Shown piece by piece: positions 26,388 to 33,935 of a stretch of 64,000 nt of DNA (position 1 is the first letter of the stretch; each line of letters starts with the position of its first letter). Below the pieces are notes generated by a model. That model saw only the letters and a program-made list of their open reading frames with translations, was not told where the DNA came from and did not search any database. Source of the DNA: Streptomyces hawaiiensis. GTDB lineage: Bacteria > Actinomycetota > Actinomycetes > Streptomycetales > Streptomycetaceae. The position numbers and the translations under genes are program-made. The DNA lies in NCBI RefSeq assembly GCF_004803895.1, contig NZ_CP021978.1, positions 3,410,001 to 3,474,000 of the forward strand. Direction: 5' to 3'.

Positions 26388-27970
26388 GGCCGGTGCTCCC
26401 GCAGTCGCGTCGACACCCAGGCCCCGGCCAGTGCCACCACCGCCATCGGCAGGAACACCGCGGTGAAGGCGGCCGGGTGGGAACCGGAGGTGTGGGTGCT
26501 CGTGTGGGTCACCGTGCCGCCGCCCAGCGCGGCGAAGGCGGCGCCGCCGGCGGAGAGCAGGACGACGTTGGAGAGGCCGTCGGAGATCTGGAGGGCCGCG
26601 GAGTTGGTGCCGGCCTCCTCGGGGGCGGAGAGCTTGAGCAGGAGGACGCTCGTGGAGGAGATCACGAGCCCCATCCCCAAGCAGCCGAAGGCCCAGGCGA
26701 CGGCGACGGTCCAGACGGGCACGGAGTCGATCAGCACGCTCGGTGCCGTGGCGATGGCCGCCGCCACGAGCAGCATCCCGACGGTGGCCAGCCGCTCCCG
26801 GTACGGCTCCACCCGCGACCGCGACTGCACCCACGAGCCCAGCGCCCACGTCCCCCCGCCCGCGGCGAGCGAGAACCCGGCCAGCGTCGGGCTGAGGCCG
26901 CGCTGCGTGACGAGCATCAGCGGCACGAACGACTCGGCGGCGATGAAGGACCCGGCGGCGACGCCGCGCAACAGCACGACGGACGGCAGCCCGCGCACGG
27001 CCCGGTACGTACCGCGCGGCAGCAGCCCGAGCACGGCCGGCACGAGCAGGGCCACGCCCACGGCACCGGGCAGGAGCGAGAGCGGGCGCAAGTCCTGGGC
27101 GGCGTACTGGAGCAGCCCGGCGCCGAGGGAGATGGCCAGGGCGAGCCGGATGCGCCGGCGGTCGAAGGAGGCGGGCGGGCCGTCCGGCGGGGCGGGCCGG
27201 CCGGACGTCCCCGCCGGGTCCGGCGTGACCGGCCGGTCGGCGAGGGCGGTCCGTTCGGCGGGGACGGGCAGGTCCGCTCCGGCGGGACCCTCCACCGCGG
27301 CGGACCGCGCAGCGGTCCGCGCGGCCGGCCCGGCCGCGCGACGACGTATCTGCGGCAGTGCGAGCGCGAGCGGGAAGACGACGAGCAGGGGTATCCCGAC
27401 GAACACCCATCGCCACCCCAACTGCTCGGTCACCGTGCCGGCGGCGAGGGGGCCGACGATGGACGGCAGCACCCAGCTCGCGGCGAACGCGGCCATGATG
27501 GCCGGCCGCAACCGCTCCGGATAGGCCCGCCCGACGACGACGTACAGCGCGACGATCACCAGCCCGCCGCCCAGCCCCTGCACGGCCCGGCCCAGGATGA
27601 ACACCCACATCGTCCCGGCGGTCCCCGACAGCAGCAGCCCGGCGCCGAAGGAGGCGATGCCCGTCGTCAACGGCCCGAGGGGGCCGCGCCGGTCCGACCA
27701 CTGCCCGGAGAGCACCATCCCGAACAGACTGGTCGTGAAGTACCCGGAGAACGCGAACGCGTACAGGGACACCCCGTCCAGTTCCCGGGCCGCGACAGGC
27801 ATCGCCGTTCCCACGGCGGTCGCCTCGAAGGCGATGAGCAGCACGACGGAGACGATCCCGACACTCAACGCCCGGTACGCCGCCCCCAGCACGCCCTCCT
27901 CGCGCTCGGCTATGAGGGGCGGATCAGCGGCTTCCTCGACATCGGCATCACGCGGCTTCGGGACGGTCAT
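26384..27970 (-). CDS. MFS transporter, probable 14-TM drug exporter
   Basis: A 528-residue major facilitator with about 14 hydrophobic helices. The first half has a motif A-like GQWSDRRGPLGP loop (about residue 92), and a disordered Pro/Ala/Thr-rich loop of about 70 residues (about 235-305) separates the halves. Closest general class is the DHA2-like exporters. ATG 27968-27970 starts the usual N terminus after a weak ribosome site; the longer upstream frame has no similarity. No regulator is adjacent. Confidence 0.85.
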   Translation of the reverse strand: MTVPKPRDADVEEAADPPLIAEREEGVLGAAYRALSVGIVSVVLLIAFEATAVGTAMPVAARELDGVSLYAFAFSGYFTTSLFGMVLSGQWSDRRGPLGPLTTGIASFGAGLLLSGTAGTMWVFILGRAVQGLGGGLVIVALYVVVGRAYPERLRPAIMAAFAASWVLPSIVGPLAAGTVTEQLGWRWVFVGIPLLVVFPLALALPQIRRRAAGPAARTAARSAAVEGPAGADLPVPAERTALADRPVTPDPAGTSGRPAPPDGPPASFDRRRIRLALAISLGAGLLQYAAQDLRPLSLLPGAVGVALLVPAVLGLLPRGTYRAVRGLPSVVLLRGVAAGSFIAAESFVPLMLVTQRGLSPTLAGFSLAAGGGTWALGSWVQSRSRVEPYRERLATVGMLLVAAAIATAPSVLIDSVPVWTVAVAWAFGCLGMGLVISSTSVLLLKLSAPEEAGTNSAALQISDGLSNVVLLSAGGAAFAALGGGTVTHTSTHTSGSHPAAFTAVFLPMAVVALAGAWVSTRLREHRP

Positions 27971-28163
27971 GCCCGCCAGCGTAAGGTCCACACCCACCGG
28001 TGACCCCTGTCCCGGGACGGTCCCGGCCTGAGACCTTGGTCGTACATCCCTCTTCCCGTCCGCCCCCTTCATGAACTGCGTATGGCAGTCACGTTGCAGC
28101 CCGCCCGGCCCCCTTGAGCCGGACTCCACGCCGCCCTACGGTCACTACACCGAGTGGGAACAC

Positions 28164-28261
28164 GGCCGTGTGCCCGAGTGGTTCAGGGGCTCGCCTGCGC
28201 TGCATCCATCAGCGAGCTCCGCTCGCGGGGAGTTACGTGGGTTCGAATCCCGCCACGGCCT
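28164..28261 (+). tRNA. Type II tRNA-like gene with abnormal anticodon arm
   Basis: Acceptor arms GGCCGTG (28164-28170) and CACGGCC (28254-28260) pair perfectly. The D arm (CCC/GGG), a long variable arm (CTCC/GGAG, 28217-28232) and a canonical T arm (28237-28253 with a TTCGAAT loop) are present. The expected anticodon stem CTCGC/GCGAG (28190-28194, 28212-28216) encloses 17 bases instead of 7. A shifted stem CGCTG/CAGCG with a 7-base loop (28198-28214) has A instead of U at position 33. No CCA is encoded. I cannot assign an amino acid. Confidence 0.65.
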
Positions 28262-28338
28262 CGACAACGATGACCGGGCGAGCGCATGGGCGGAATCGCC
28301 CTCGCGCGCCGACCCGCCATTGCCGAAGCAGCGCGGGC

Positions 28339-28614
28339 TCAGACCGCGGCGATCCCTTGTGGCCCGGACGTCCAGGCCAGGATGTGAGGGACTGCTTCGC
28401 GCAGACTGACGAAGTGGCGATGCACGCCCTCCACCGCGGCAGCGGCGTTCACGCCCCACACCGTCATCCCGGCGCGAAACCCGGACCGCACTCCGGACGG
28501 GGCGTCCTCGATGACCAGGCAGTCTGCCGGCTGGGCGCCCAGCCGTGCGGCAGCCTGCAGATAGGGCACGGGAGAGGGTTTGCCCTCTTCCACAGCTGAT
28601 GGACACGCTCGCAT
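28339..28614 (-). pseudogene. C-terminal fragment of a HAD-family phosphatase
   Basis: The 91 residues read GKPSPVPYLQAAARLG followed by CLVIEDAPSGVRSGFRAGM, the C-terminal half of a beta-phosphoglucomutase/sugar-phosphatase type HAD enzyme, including the lysine (motif III) and the acidic motif IV (EDAPSG). The N-terminal half, with the nucleophilic DxDGT motif, is absent; similarity ends abruptly near 28594. It lies between the tRNA-like gene and a fragment on the other strand. Confidence 0.8.
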
Positions 28615-28733
28615 TCGACACCGTGCCGTCCGCCCGCCGGCTCATCGAGTTGCTGAAGCAGCGGGGCTGGGACGGTTGGACCACTCTCCACCGCACGCCC
28701 GGTTCCCACCTCACCCCGCCCGCCTCGCCCTGA
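28599..28733 (+). other. Short coding-like fragment of unknown origin
   Basis: A 44-codon frame (MDTLAFDTVPSARRLIELLK at the start) with Streptomyces-like codon use. It begins at the point where the HAD similarity on the other strand stops and has no ribosome site. It may be the end of a deleted gene joined here by the event that truncated the phosphatase. I do not recognise it. Confidence 0.3.
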
Positions 28734-28842
28734 GACGCCGTGCAAACTCGTGCACAACCCCGAGCACCCTTCACGTGTCCAGGACATGACCGGTAGCCGA
28801 GGCTCCGGTCGTTCCGCCCCCTGTTTCGACGAGGAGAACACC

Positions 28843-30063
28843 GTGCACCTCCGCCCCTCGGCAGCCGTCCTGGCCGCTGCCGTGATCGCCGCCGCCGGTC
28901 CCGCTGTCACCGCACCCCTGGCGCACGCCGAGGAGGGCGCGCCCGAACTGGTCGTGTCCGCCCTGCCGTCCGCGGCCCCCAAGCCGGGTGAGGTGTACGA
29001 CAAGTCCGTCACCCTCACCAACAACGGCACGGCCGCCGTGGACGGGGTCACCTTCCGGGTGCGTCTGACGCGTGGGCTGGACTTCCCCGAGCAGGTGGCG
29101 GGCTGCACCTACTCGACCGTAAAGGAACAGGTCAGGCAGGCGCTCTGCGAGCTCGACACGGTCATCGAGCCCGGCGCCTCCGTCACCACGCCCGTCCGGT
29201 TCAAGGCGCTGGACAACGCCCTGATGGAGGCCGTCGAGTACGGCACGAGCGCGACCGGTGAGGCGCCGGGCGAGGGGTACGACGACAGCTACCGGCGGCT
29301 CACCCTGACCGCGGACAACACCGCCGACCTCGTCGCCGTGGGCGAGGAGACCGAAGCCCTGCGCGGCGAGAAGCAGTCGGTCACGGCGACCCTGCGCAAC
29401 GACGGCCCGGGCTGGGTGCAGAACCAGGAGAGCGACGACCTCCCGGGCCTGCTGGTGCAGATCCCGCCGGGCACCGTCGCCGTCGGCGTGCCGAAGGACT
29501 GCGCGCCGTTCGGGATCGACGGGCCGAGCGGGCCGCAGGGGACCACGGGCAAGCCCAAGTACGTGTGCTGGCCGCAGGACGGAACCCTCGACGTCGGCCA
29601 GTCCCTGGCGTACACCTTCACGCTGAAGGTCAAGAAGTCCGCCCAGAACACCGAGGGCGAGGTCAAGGCGTCGTCCGTCTACGACATCGCCCCGAAGTAC
29701 GACACGAACCGCGCCAACAACACCGCCCTGATCAGCATCGACCTGCCGAACGACAACGAGCCCGGGCCGAGCCCCTCGGACGGCGCCGACGGCGGCTCCG
29801 GCAACGGCGGGAACGGCAACGCACCAGAGGGCCAGGCCGCCGGCGGCACGGGCGCCACGGCATCCCCCTCGGCCACGGCCTCGACCGGCACCACGACCGG
29901 AGGCTCCACCGGCTCCACGACCGGCAGCACCACCGGCGGCAACCTCGCCACCACCGGCTCCGACGGCACCCCGCTCCTCGCCGGTGCCGCCGCCACCGCC
30001 GCGGTGCTCGGGGGCGGCCTGGTCCTGGCCGTACGCCGCCGCAACGCCACCAAGTCCGCCTGA
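28843..30063 (+). CDS. Secreted wall protein with LAxTG sortase signal
   Basis: A 406-residue exported protein. Signal peptide (about residues 1-30, ending AHAEE), two Ig-like/DUF11-type domains for repeated extracellular beta sandwiches (about 35-310; LTNNGTAAVDGVTFRVRL and TLRNDGPGWVQNQES), a Gly/Ser/Thr-rich stalk (about 315-370), then LATTG, a hydrophobic helix and an RRR tail. LAxTG is the motif of class E sortases in Streptomyces, so covalent attachment to peptidoglycan is expected. GTG 28843 follows GAGGAG at good spacing. Confidence 0.85.
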   Translation: MHLRPSAAVLAAAVIAAAGPAVTAPLAHAEEGAPELVVSALPSAAPKPGEVYDKSVTLTNNGTAAVDGVTFRVRLTRGLDFPEQVAGCTYSTVKEQVRQALCELDTVIEPGASVTTPVRFKALDNALMEAVEYGTSATGEAPGEGYDDSYRRLTLTADNTADLVAVGEETEALRGEKQSVTATLRNDGPGWVQNQESDDLPGLLVQIPPGTVAVGVPKDCAPFGIDGPSGPQGTTGKPKYVCWPQDGTLDVGQSLAYTFTLKVKKSAQNTEGEVKASSVYDIAPKYDTNRANNTALISIDLPNDNEPGPSPSDGADGGSGNGGNGNAPEGQAAGGTGATASPSATASTGTTTGGSTGSTTGSTTGGNLATTGSDGTPLLAGAAATAAVLGGGLVLAVRRRNATKSA

Positions 30064-30094
30064 CGCGGCCGGCGTCGGGTACGCCGGACCCTTA

Positions 30095-30124
30095 TTGCAA
30101 CGGTCGGTCCAAAACGGCTAGGGT
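30095..30124 (+). promoter_or_regulatory. Promoter of the TetR gene
   Basis: TTGCAA (30095-30100) and TAGGGT (30119-30124) are separated by 18 bases and the ATG follows six bases after the -10 box, so the transcript is probably leaderless. The spacer contains GGTCGGTCC, a type of half site often bound by TetR proteins, so autoregulation is likely. Confidence 0.5.
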
Positions 30125-30130
30125 GCCGTC

Positions 30131-30727
30131 ATGGCCCGACCGAGGATGTTCGACGAGGAGCGGGCCCTGGACGCGGCGATGCGCACGTTCTGGACGAAGG
30201 GCTACGAGGCCACTTCCACACAGGACCTGTGCGACGCCACGGGACTGGGGCGCAGCAGCGTCTACAACACGTTCAAGAGCAAGCACGACCTCTTCGAGCG
30301 TTCCCTGGCCCGCTACATCGACACCATGACGACCGCCCAACTGGCCGTGCTGGAGGATGCGCGGCTCAGCGGCGCCGACCGCGTCCGCACCCTCTTCGCC
30401 ATGATCATCGACGGCGACGCGGAACACCGGGCGGACGGCCGCAGCATCGGCTGCCTGACCGTGAACACCACGGTCGAACTGGCCGCCCGCGACGCCGAAG
30501 CGGCGCGCATTCTGGAGCGTGACACGGCCCGCCGGCTGGCGGCCCTGCGCACGGTGGTCGAGGAGGGCCGGCGGGACGGCAGCATCACCTCCCCCCGGGA
30601 CGCCGGAGCGCTGGCCCGATTCATCAACGCGGCGATCGCCGGGATGCGCGTATCGAGCCAGGGCGGCGCCGGCCGGGCCGCCCTGGAATCGATCGCCGAG
30701 ATCACCCTGGACGCCCTGACCGACTGA
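30131..30727 (+). CDS. TetR-family transcriptional regulator
   Basis: 198 residues with the N-terminal TetR helix-turn-helix (about 10-55; GYEATSTQDLCDATGLGRSSVYNTFKSKHDLF spans the recognition helices) and an all-helical ligand domain containing a GCLTVNTTVE segment typical of the AcrR/YxaF branch. It precedes an MFS exporter by 118 bases on the same strand and probably represses it until a drug is bound. Confidence 0.9.
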   Translation: MARPRMFDEERALDAAMRTFWTKGYEATSTQDLCDATGLGRSSVYNTFKSKHDLFERSLARYIDTMTTAQLAVLEDARLSGADRVRTLFAMIIDGDAEHRADGRSIGCLTVNTTVELAARDAEAARILERDTARRLAALRTVVEEGRRDGSITSPRDAGALARFINAAIAGMRVSSQGGAGRAALESIAEITLDALTD

Positions 30728-30752
30728 CCCGCCGACCCGCCGACCCGCCGAC
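30725..30752 (+). repeat. Short tandem GACCCGCC repeat
   Basis: Three and a half copies of an 8-bp unit (GACCCGCC) directly after the TetR gene stop codon. Probably simple slippage. Nothing suggests a function. Confidence 0.7.
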
Positions 30753-30845
30753 CATTGGCGAACATGCCCGCCGGGCCGAGCCCTCGCATGCCCGCGTTTT
30801 GAACTGATCGATACATAACCAGAACCCTCGAAGGAGACCCCCACC

Positions 30846-32042
30846 GTGCCTCGTGCCGTATACGTCCTGGCGCTCGGTATCTTCGCCATGGTGACCAGCG
30901 AGTTCGTGGTCGCCGGGCTGATGCCCCAGATGGCCGACGGGCTGAACGCGACCATCCCGCAGATCGGATACCTCATCACCGCCTTCGCGGCGGCCATGGC
31001 GGTCGGCGGGCCGTTCCTCACCGTGGCGCTCATGAAGCTCCCGGCGCGCACGGCACTGATGGTGCTGTTCGTGATCTTCCTGGCGGGCAACGTGCTCGCC
31101 GCCACTGCGAGCGGCTACGGCACGATGATGGCCGCGCGGATCATCACCGGCATCGCCTCCCAGGCCTTCTTCGGCGTGGGTATCTCGATGTGTGCCCGGA
31201 TCACCCGCCCGGAGGCCCGGGGCCGCGCCATCGCGGTCGCGATGAACGGCCTCATGCTCGGCACCCTGCTCGGGCTGCCGATCTCCACCGTGGTCGGCGA
31301 ACGGTTCAGCTGGCGCGCGGCGTTCTGGACCATCACCCTGATCACCGTGGTAGCCGCCGCGGCCACCCTCTTCGGTGTGCCCCGCATCGAGCGCGACCGG
31401 AACGACAGCGGCCTCCGCGCGGAGTTCGGCGTCTTCAGGAGGCCCAAGCTGTGGCTGGTGCTGTCCACCAGCACGCTCATCATCGGCGCCACCTTCTCGG
31501 CCTTCAGCTACCTCAACCCGATCCTCACCGGCGTCACCGGCTTCTCCACCGGCACCGTCCCCGTCCTGCTGATCGCCTACGGTGCCGCCACCGTCGTCGG
31601 CAACAATGTCGTCGGCCGTCTCGCCGACCGGCACACCGTCCCGGTGCTCGCCGTCGGCCTGGTCCTGAACTCGATCTTCCTCGCCGGCTTCGCCCTCCTC
31701 GCCGGCCTGCCCGTGCCGGCCGTCGTCTGCATGCTGGGCATCGGCCTGGTCGGCGTCACCATGAACCCGGCGATGGCGACGCGCGTCCAGCGCATCGGCA
31801 ACGCGGGCCCGCTGGTCAACACCGTGCACACGTCGTTCATCACGCTCGGCGTCATCCTCGGCTCTTCCCTGGGCGCCCTCGTGATCGACACCTGGGGCCT
31901 GCGCGCCCCGCTCTGGCTCGGCACGGTCATGGCGCTGGCCGGCCTGGTCACCCTCCTGCCGGACCTCGCCCGCCACGCCAAGCCCGCCACGAGCCCGGTC
32001 GACATCCGCTCTGCCCGGCAGGAACAGCCGGAACGGGTCTGA
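30846..32042 (+). CDS. MFS transporter, DHA1 family (12 TM)
   Basis: A 398-residue exporter with 12 hydrophobic helices. The first helix carries FAMVTSEFVVAGLMPQMA, as in arabinose-efflux/chloramphenicol-resistance type proteins, and MNGLMLGTLLGLPISTVVGE lies in helix 5 where motif C-like residues are expected. GTG 30846 follows AAGGAG. Together with the TetR gene it forms a common drug-responsive pair. Converges on the SUKH-4 gene with an 18-base gap. Confidence 0.88.
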   Translation: MPRAVYVLALGIFAMVTSEFVVAGLMPQMADGLNATIPQIGYLITAFAAAMAVGGPFLTVALMKLPARTALMVLFVIFLAGNVLAATASGYGTMMAARIITGIASQAFFGVGISMCARITRPEARGRAIAVAMNGLMLGTLLGLPISTVVGERFSWRAAFWTITLITVVAAAATLFGVPRIERDRNDSGLRAEFGVFRRPKLWLVLSTSTLIIGATFSAFSYLNPILTGVTGFSTGTVPVLLIAYGAATVVGNNVVGRLADRHTVPVLAVGLVLNSIFLAGFALLAGLPVPAVVCMLGIGLVGVTMNPAMATRVQRIGNAGPLVNTVHTSFITLGVILGSSLGALVIDTWGLRAPLWLGTVMALAGLVTLLPDLARHAKPATSPVDIRSARQEQPERV

Positions 32043-32060
32043 GCGACGCCTTCCGGCCCG

Positions 32061-33227
32061 TCAGAGAACCCCGCCCGCCTCGTCCTGGAACGCGTCCGTC
32101 CAGTAGTGGCGGACCGATCTGCCCGCGGTCACGCCCGTGGGGTCCACCGTCGACAGGACCTGGAGCATCGTCATGGCCAGCTGGTCGTAGGTCTCGGTCG
32201 TCAGCTCGTGGTCCGACTGCTCGTCTATCGCGCGCTCGCGGTGCAGGAGCCAGAGGGTGAAGGCGAGGGTCGACACGTCCGTGTTGAGCGCAGACAGCGT
32301 CGCCTCGGGTTCGCTCCAGTTCAGGACCGCGCCCGTCGCGCCGTCGACGACCAGGCTGTTGTCCTCGACCAGATGGCCGAGGCGGAACAGGCGGTGGGCC
32401 CCGGCGGGCAGTTCCGCCGGGGTGCCGGTGTCGGCGTGGTACTCGGCGAGGGTCGCCAGGGGGACGTCCGTGTCCAGGGAGAAGACGTGGGCGTCCTCCG
32501 GCAGGCCCACCTCGCGCAGGAAGCGGCGGGTCGGCTCGTGCGTGAGGGCCGCGGGGAAGTCGACGTCCTCGAAGCGCGCCACCTTGCCGGGGCCGAACTC
32601 CTGGTCGAGGAGGCGGTGCGGGAGGTCCAGGGACAGTCCGGAGGTGCCGCCCCGGCCCGCCACCAGGGACAGGGGGCGGATCAGTGCCGCCATCTTCCAG
32701 AACGGGGCCGGTTCACCGTCCGCTCCGTCGCGGAACACCGCCAGCAGGTGCTGGGACGCCTCCGCCACCGCCTTGGGGCCGTAACGGCCGGCGTAGGAGG
32801 CGAACTGGCCGCGCAGGCCCGCCAGTTCGTCCGTGGCCTCCGCGAAGCGGACCAGCGTCCGCAGGGAGGGGGCCAGGGGGCGGCGGTCCATCAGGTCGGG
32901 GCGGTCGTGCAGGACGTACGCCGTCGAGATCTCGCCCGTCGCGCCGTCCAGCAGGAGCGACTCCGTCTCCAGGCCGCCGGGGCCCAGCAGTCCGCCTATC
33001 ACCAGCTGCTCGCGCAGCTCCGCCGAGAGGCGGTCGTCCGGGTCGCCCGTCGAGTCGGCGACCGTGCGCAGGCCCTCGCGGCTCAGCTCCGCGAAGCTCA
33101 GCACGCGGCTGTCGCCGGGCACTCCGGGGCCGGTCAGCCAGTGCCGCGTGGACGCGTGCGTCACCCACGGGTCCAGCTCGGACTCGGTCAGTGTGATCAC
33201 CGCGGAACCGGCGTCGGTCGTCCTCAT
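32061..33227 (-). CDS. SUKH-4 family immunity-type protein with two SUKH-4 units
   Basis: 388 residues. Two similar halves are visible: a VLSFAELSREGL block with SLLLDGATGEI in the first (about residues 38 and 90), and VFSLDTDVPLATLAEYH with SLVVDGATGAVL in the second (about 265 and 310). Both fit the SUKH-4 family, known as immunity proteins against polymorphic or contact-dependent toxins. No toxin or secretion gene is adjacent, so it may be an orphan or have another role in streptomycetes. ATG 33225-33227 follows GGGGGAG. Confidence 0.75.
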   Translation of the reverse strand: MRTTDAGSAVITLTESELDPWVTHASTRHWLTGPGVPGDSRVLSFAELSREGLRTVADSTGDPDDRLSAELREQLVIGGLLGPGGLETESLLLDGATGEISTAYVLHDRPDLMDRRPLAPSLRTLVRFAEATDELAGLRGQFASYAGRYGPKAVAEASQHLLAVFRDGADGEPAPFWKMAALIRPLSLVAGRGGTSGLSLDLPHRLLDQEFGPGKVARFEDVDFPAALTHEPTRRFLREVGLPEDAHVFSLDTDVPLATLAEYHADTGTPAELPAGAHRLFRLGHLVEDNSLVVDGATGAVLNWSEPEATLSALNTDVSTLAFTLWLLHRERAIDEQSDHELTTETYDQLAMTMLQVLSTVDPTGVTAGRSVRHYWTDAFQDEAGGVL

Positions 33228-33395
33228 GGGCTCCCCCGCATGTACTTGCTCACCGTCCCCTGGCGGGGCACGGCAGACCGCCCGGCCCAGCCCGGCAGCC
33301 GTTCCCCACTGCCCAGAACAGTACGCGCCACCACTGACAACGCCCGGAACAGCGACGCGCGCCCGACGACCACACGCGCTCACCTCACATGACGC

Positions 33396-33935
33396 TCAGA
33401 GGACCCTCGCGCGTTCCCTTTCCGCGAGAATCGCCTCCACCGTCTGCCCCACCGTCAGTTCCGAGGCGTCCAGCCAGAGTCCGATACGCGGGGCGCAGCG
33501 TACGCAGCGCTTCGTCCAGCGCCTCGACCGTCCAGGCGCCGCCGTACCCGGTCTTCGCTCGTCCCGCCTCCCGGGCGGCCACCGCCTCGGGCCGGGGCGC
33601 GAGGACGACCACGTACAGCGGCCGGGTGCGCACCAGACCGGGATACGTCTCCAAGTCCTCGCCCAGCACCACGTCCTGGACGACCGCCGAGAACCCGGCC
33701 TCGGCGTGGGTGTCCGCCGTCGCCGCCGACTGCCGGTGGCGCAGCCGCAGTTGGGCTCGCGCCTCACGGCCGGCGCCGGGGACGTACTCCTCCCGGCCGG
33801 AGACGATCACGCGCCGGAACACGTCCCCGCGCACGTGCGCCGCCCTCGGCAGCGACTCCGCCGGCGCCTGCGCGACCGTCGACTGCCGGCCGCCATGACG
33901 CCGGCGACGAGGACGACCCCGCCCGCCGGGGACAT
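33396..33935 (-). pseudogene. P-loop (AAA/kinase-like) protein broken by two frameshifts
   Basis: ATG 33933-33935 overlaps the stop of the molybdenum subunit gene. It starts GGVVLVAGVMAAG, then the Walker A lysine codon is damaged: one A is missing near 33893 (GGCAGTCG instead of GGCAAGTCG). The body continues in a second frame (HVRGDVFRRVIVSGREEYVP ... WTVEALDEALRTLRP) and returns to a further frame near 33500 (RIGLWLDASELTVGQTVEAIL to the stop at 33396). Repaired it would be about 180 residues, similar to chloramphenicol-phosphotransferase-like kinases. Mutation or sequencing error cannot be told apart. Confidence 0.75.

Noticed and set aside
28164..28261. Selenocysteine tRNA
   Set aside because: The acceptor stem is 7 bp, the D stem short and no TCA anticodon sits in a proper loop.
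28164..28614. Integrated mobile element at the tRNA-like gene
   Set aside because: No integrase, excisionase or direct repeat of the tRNA 3' end could be found on either side.
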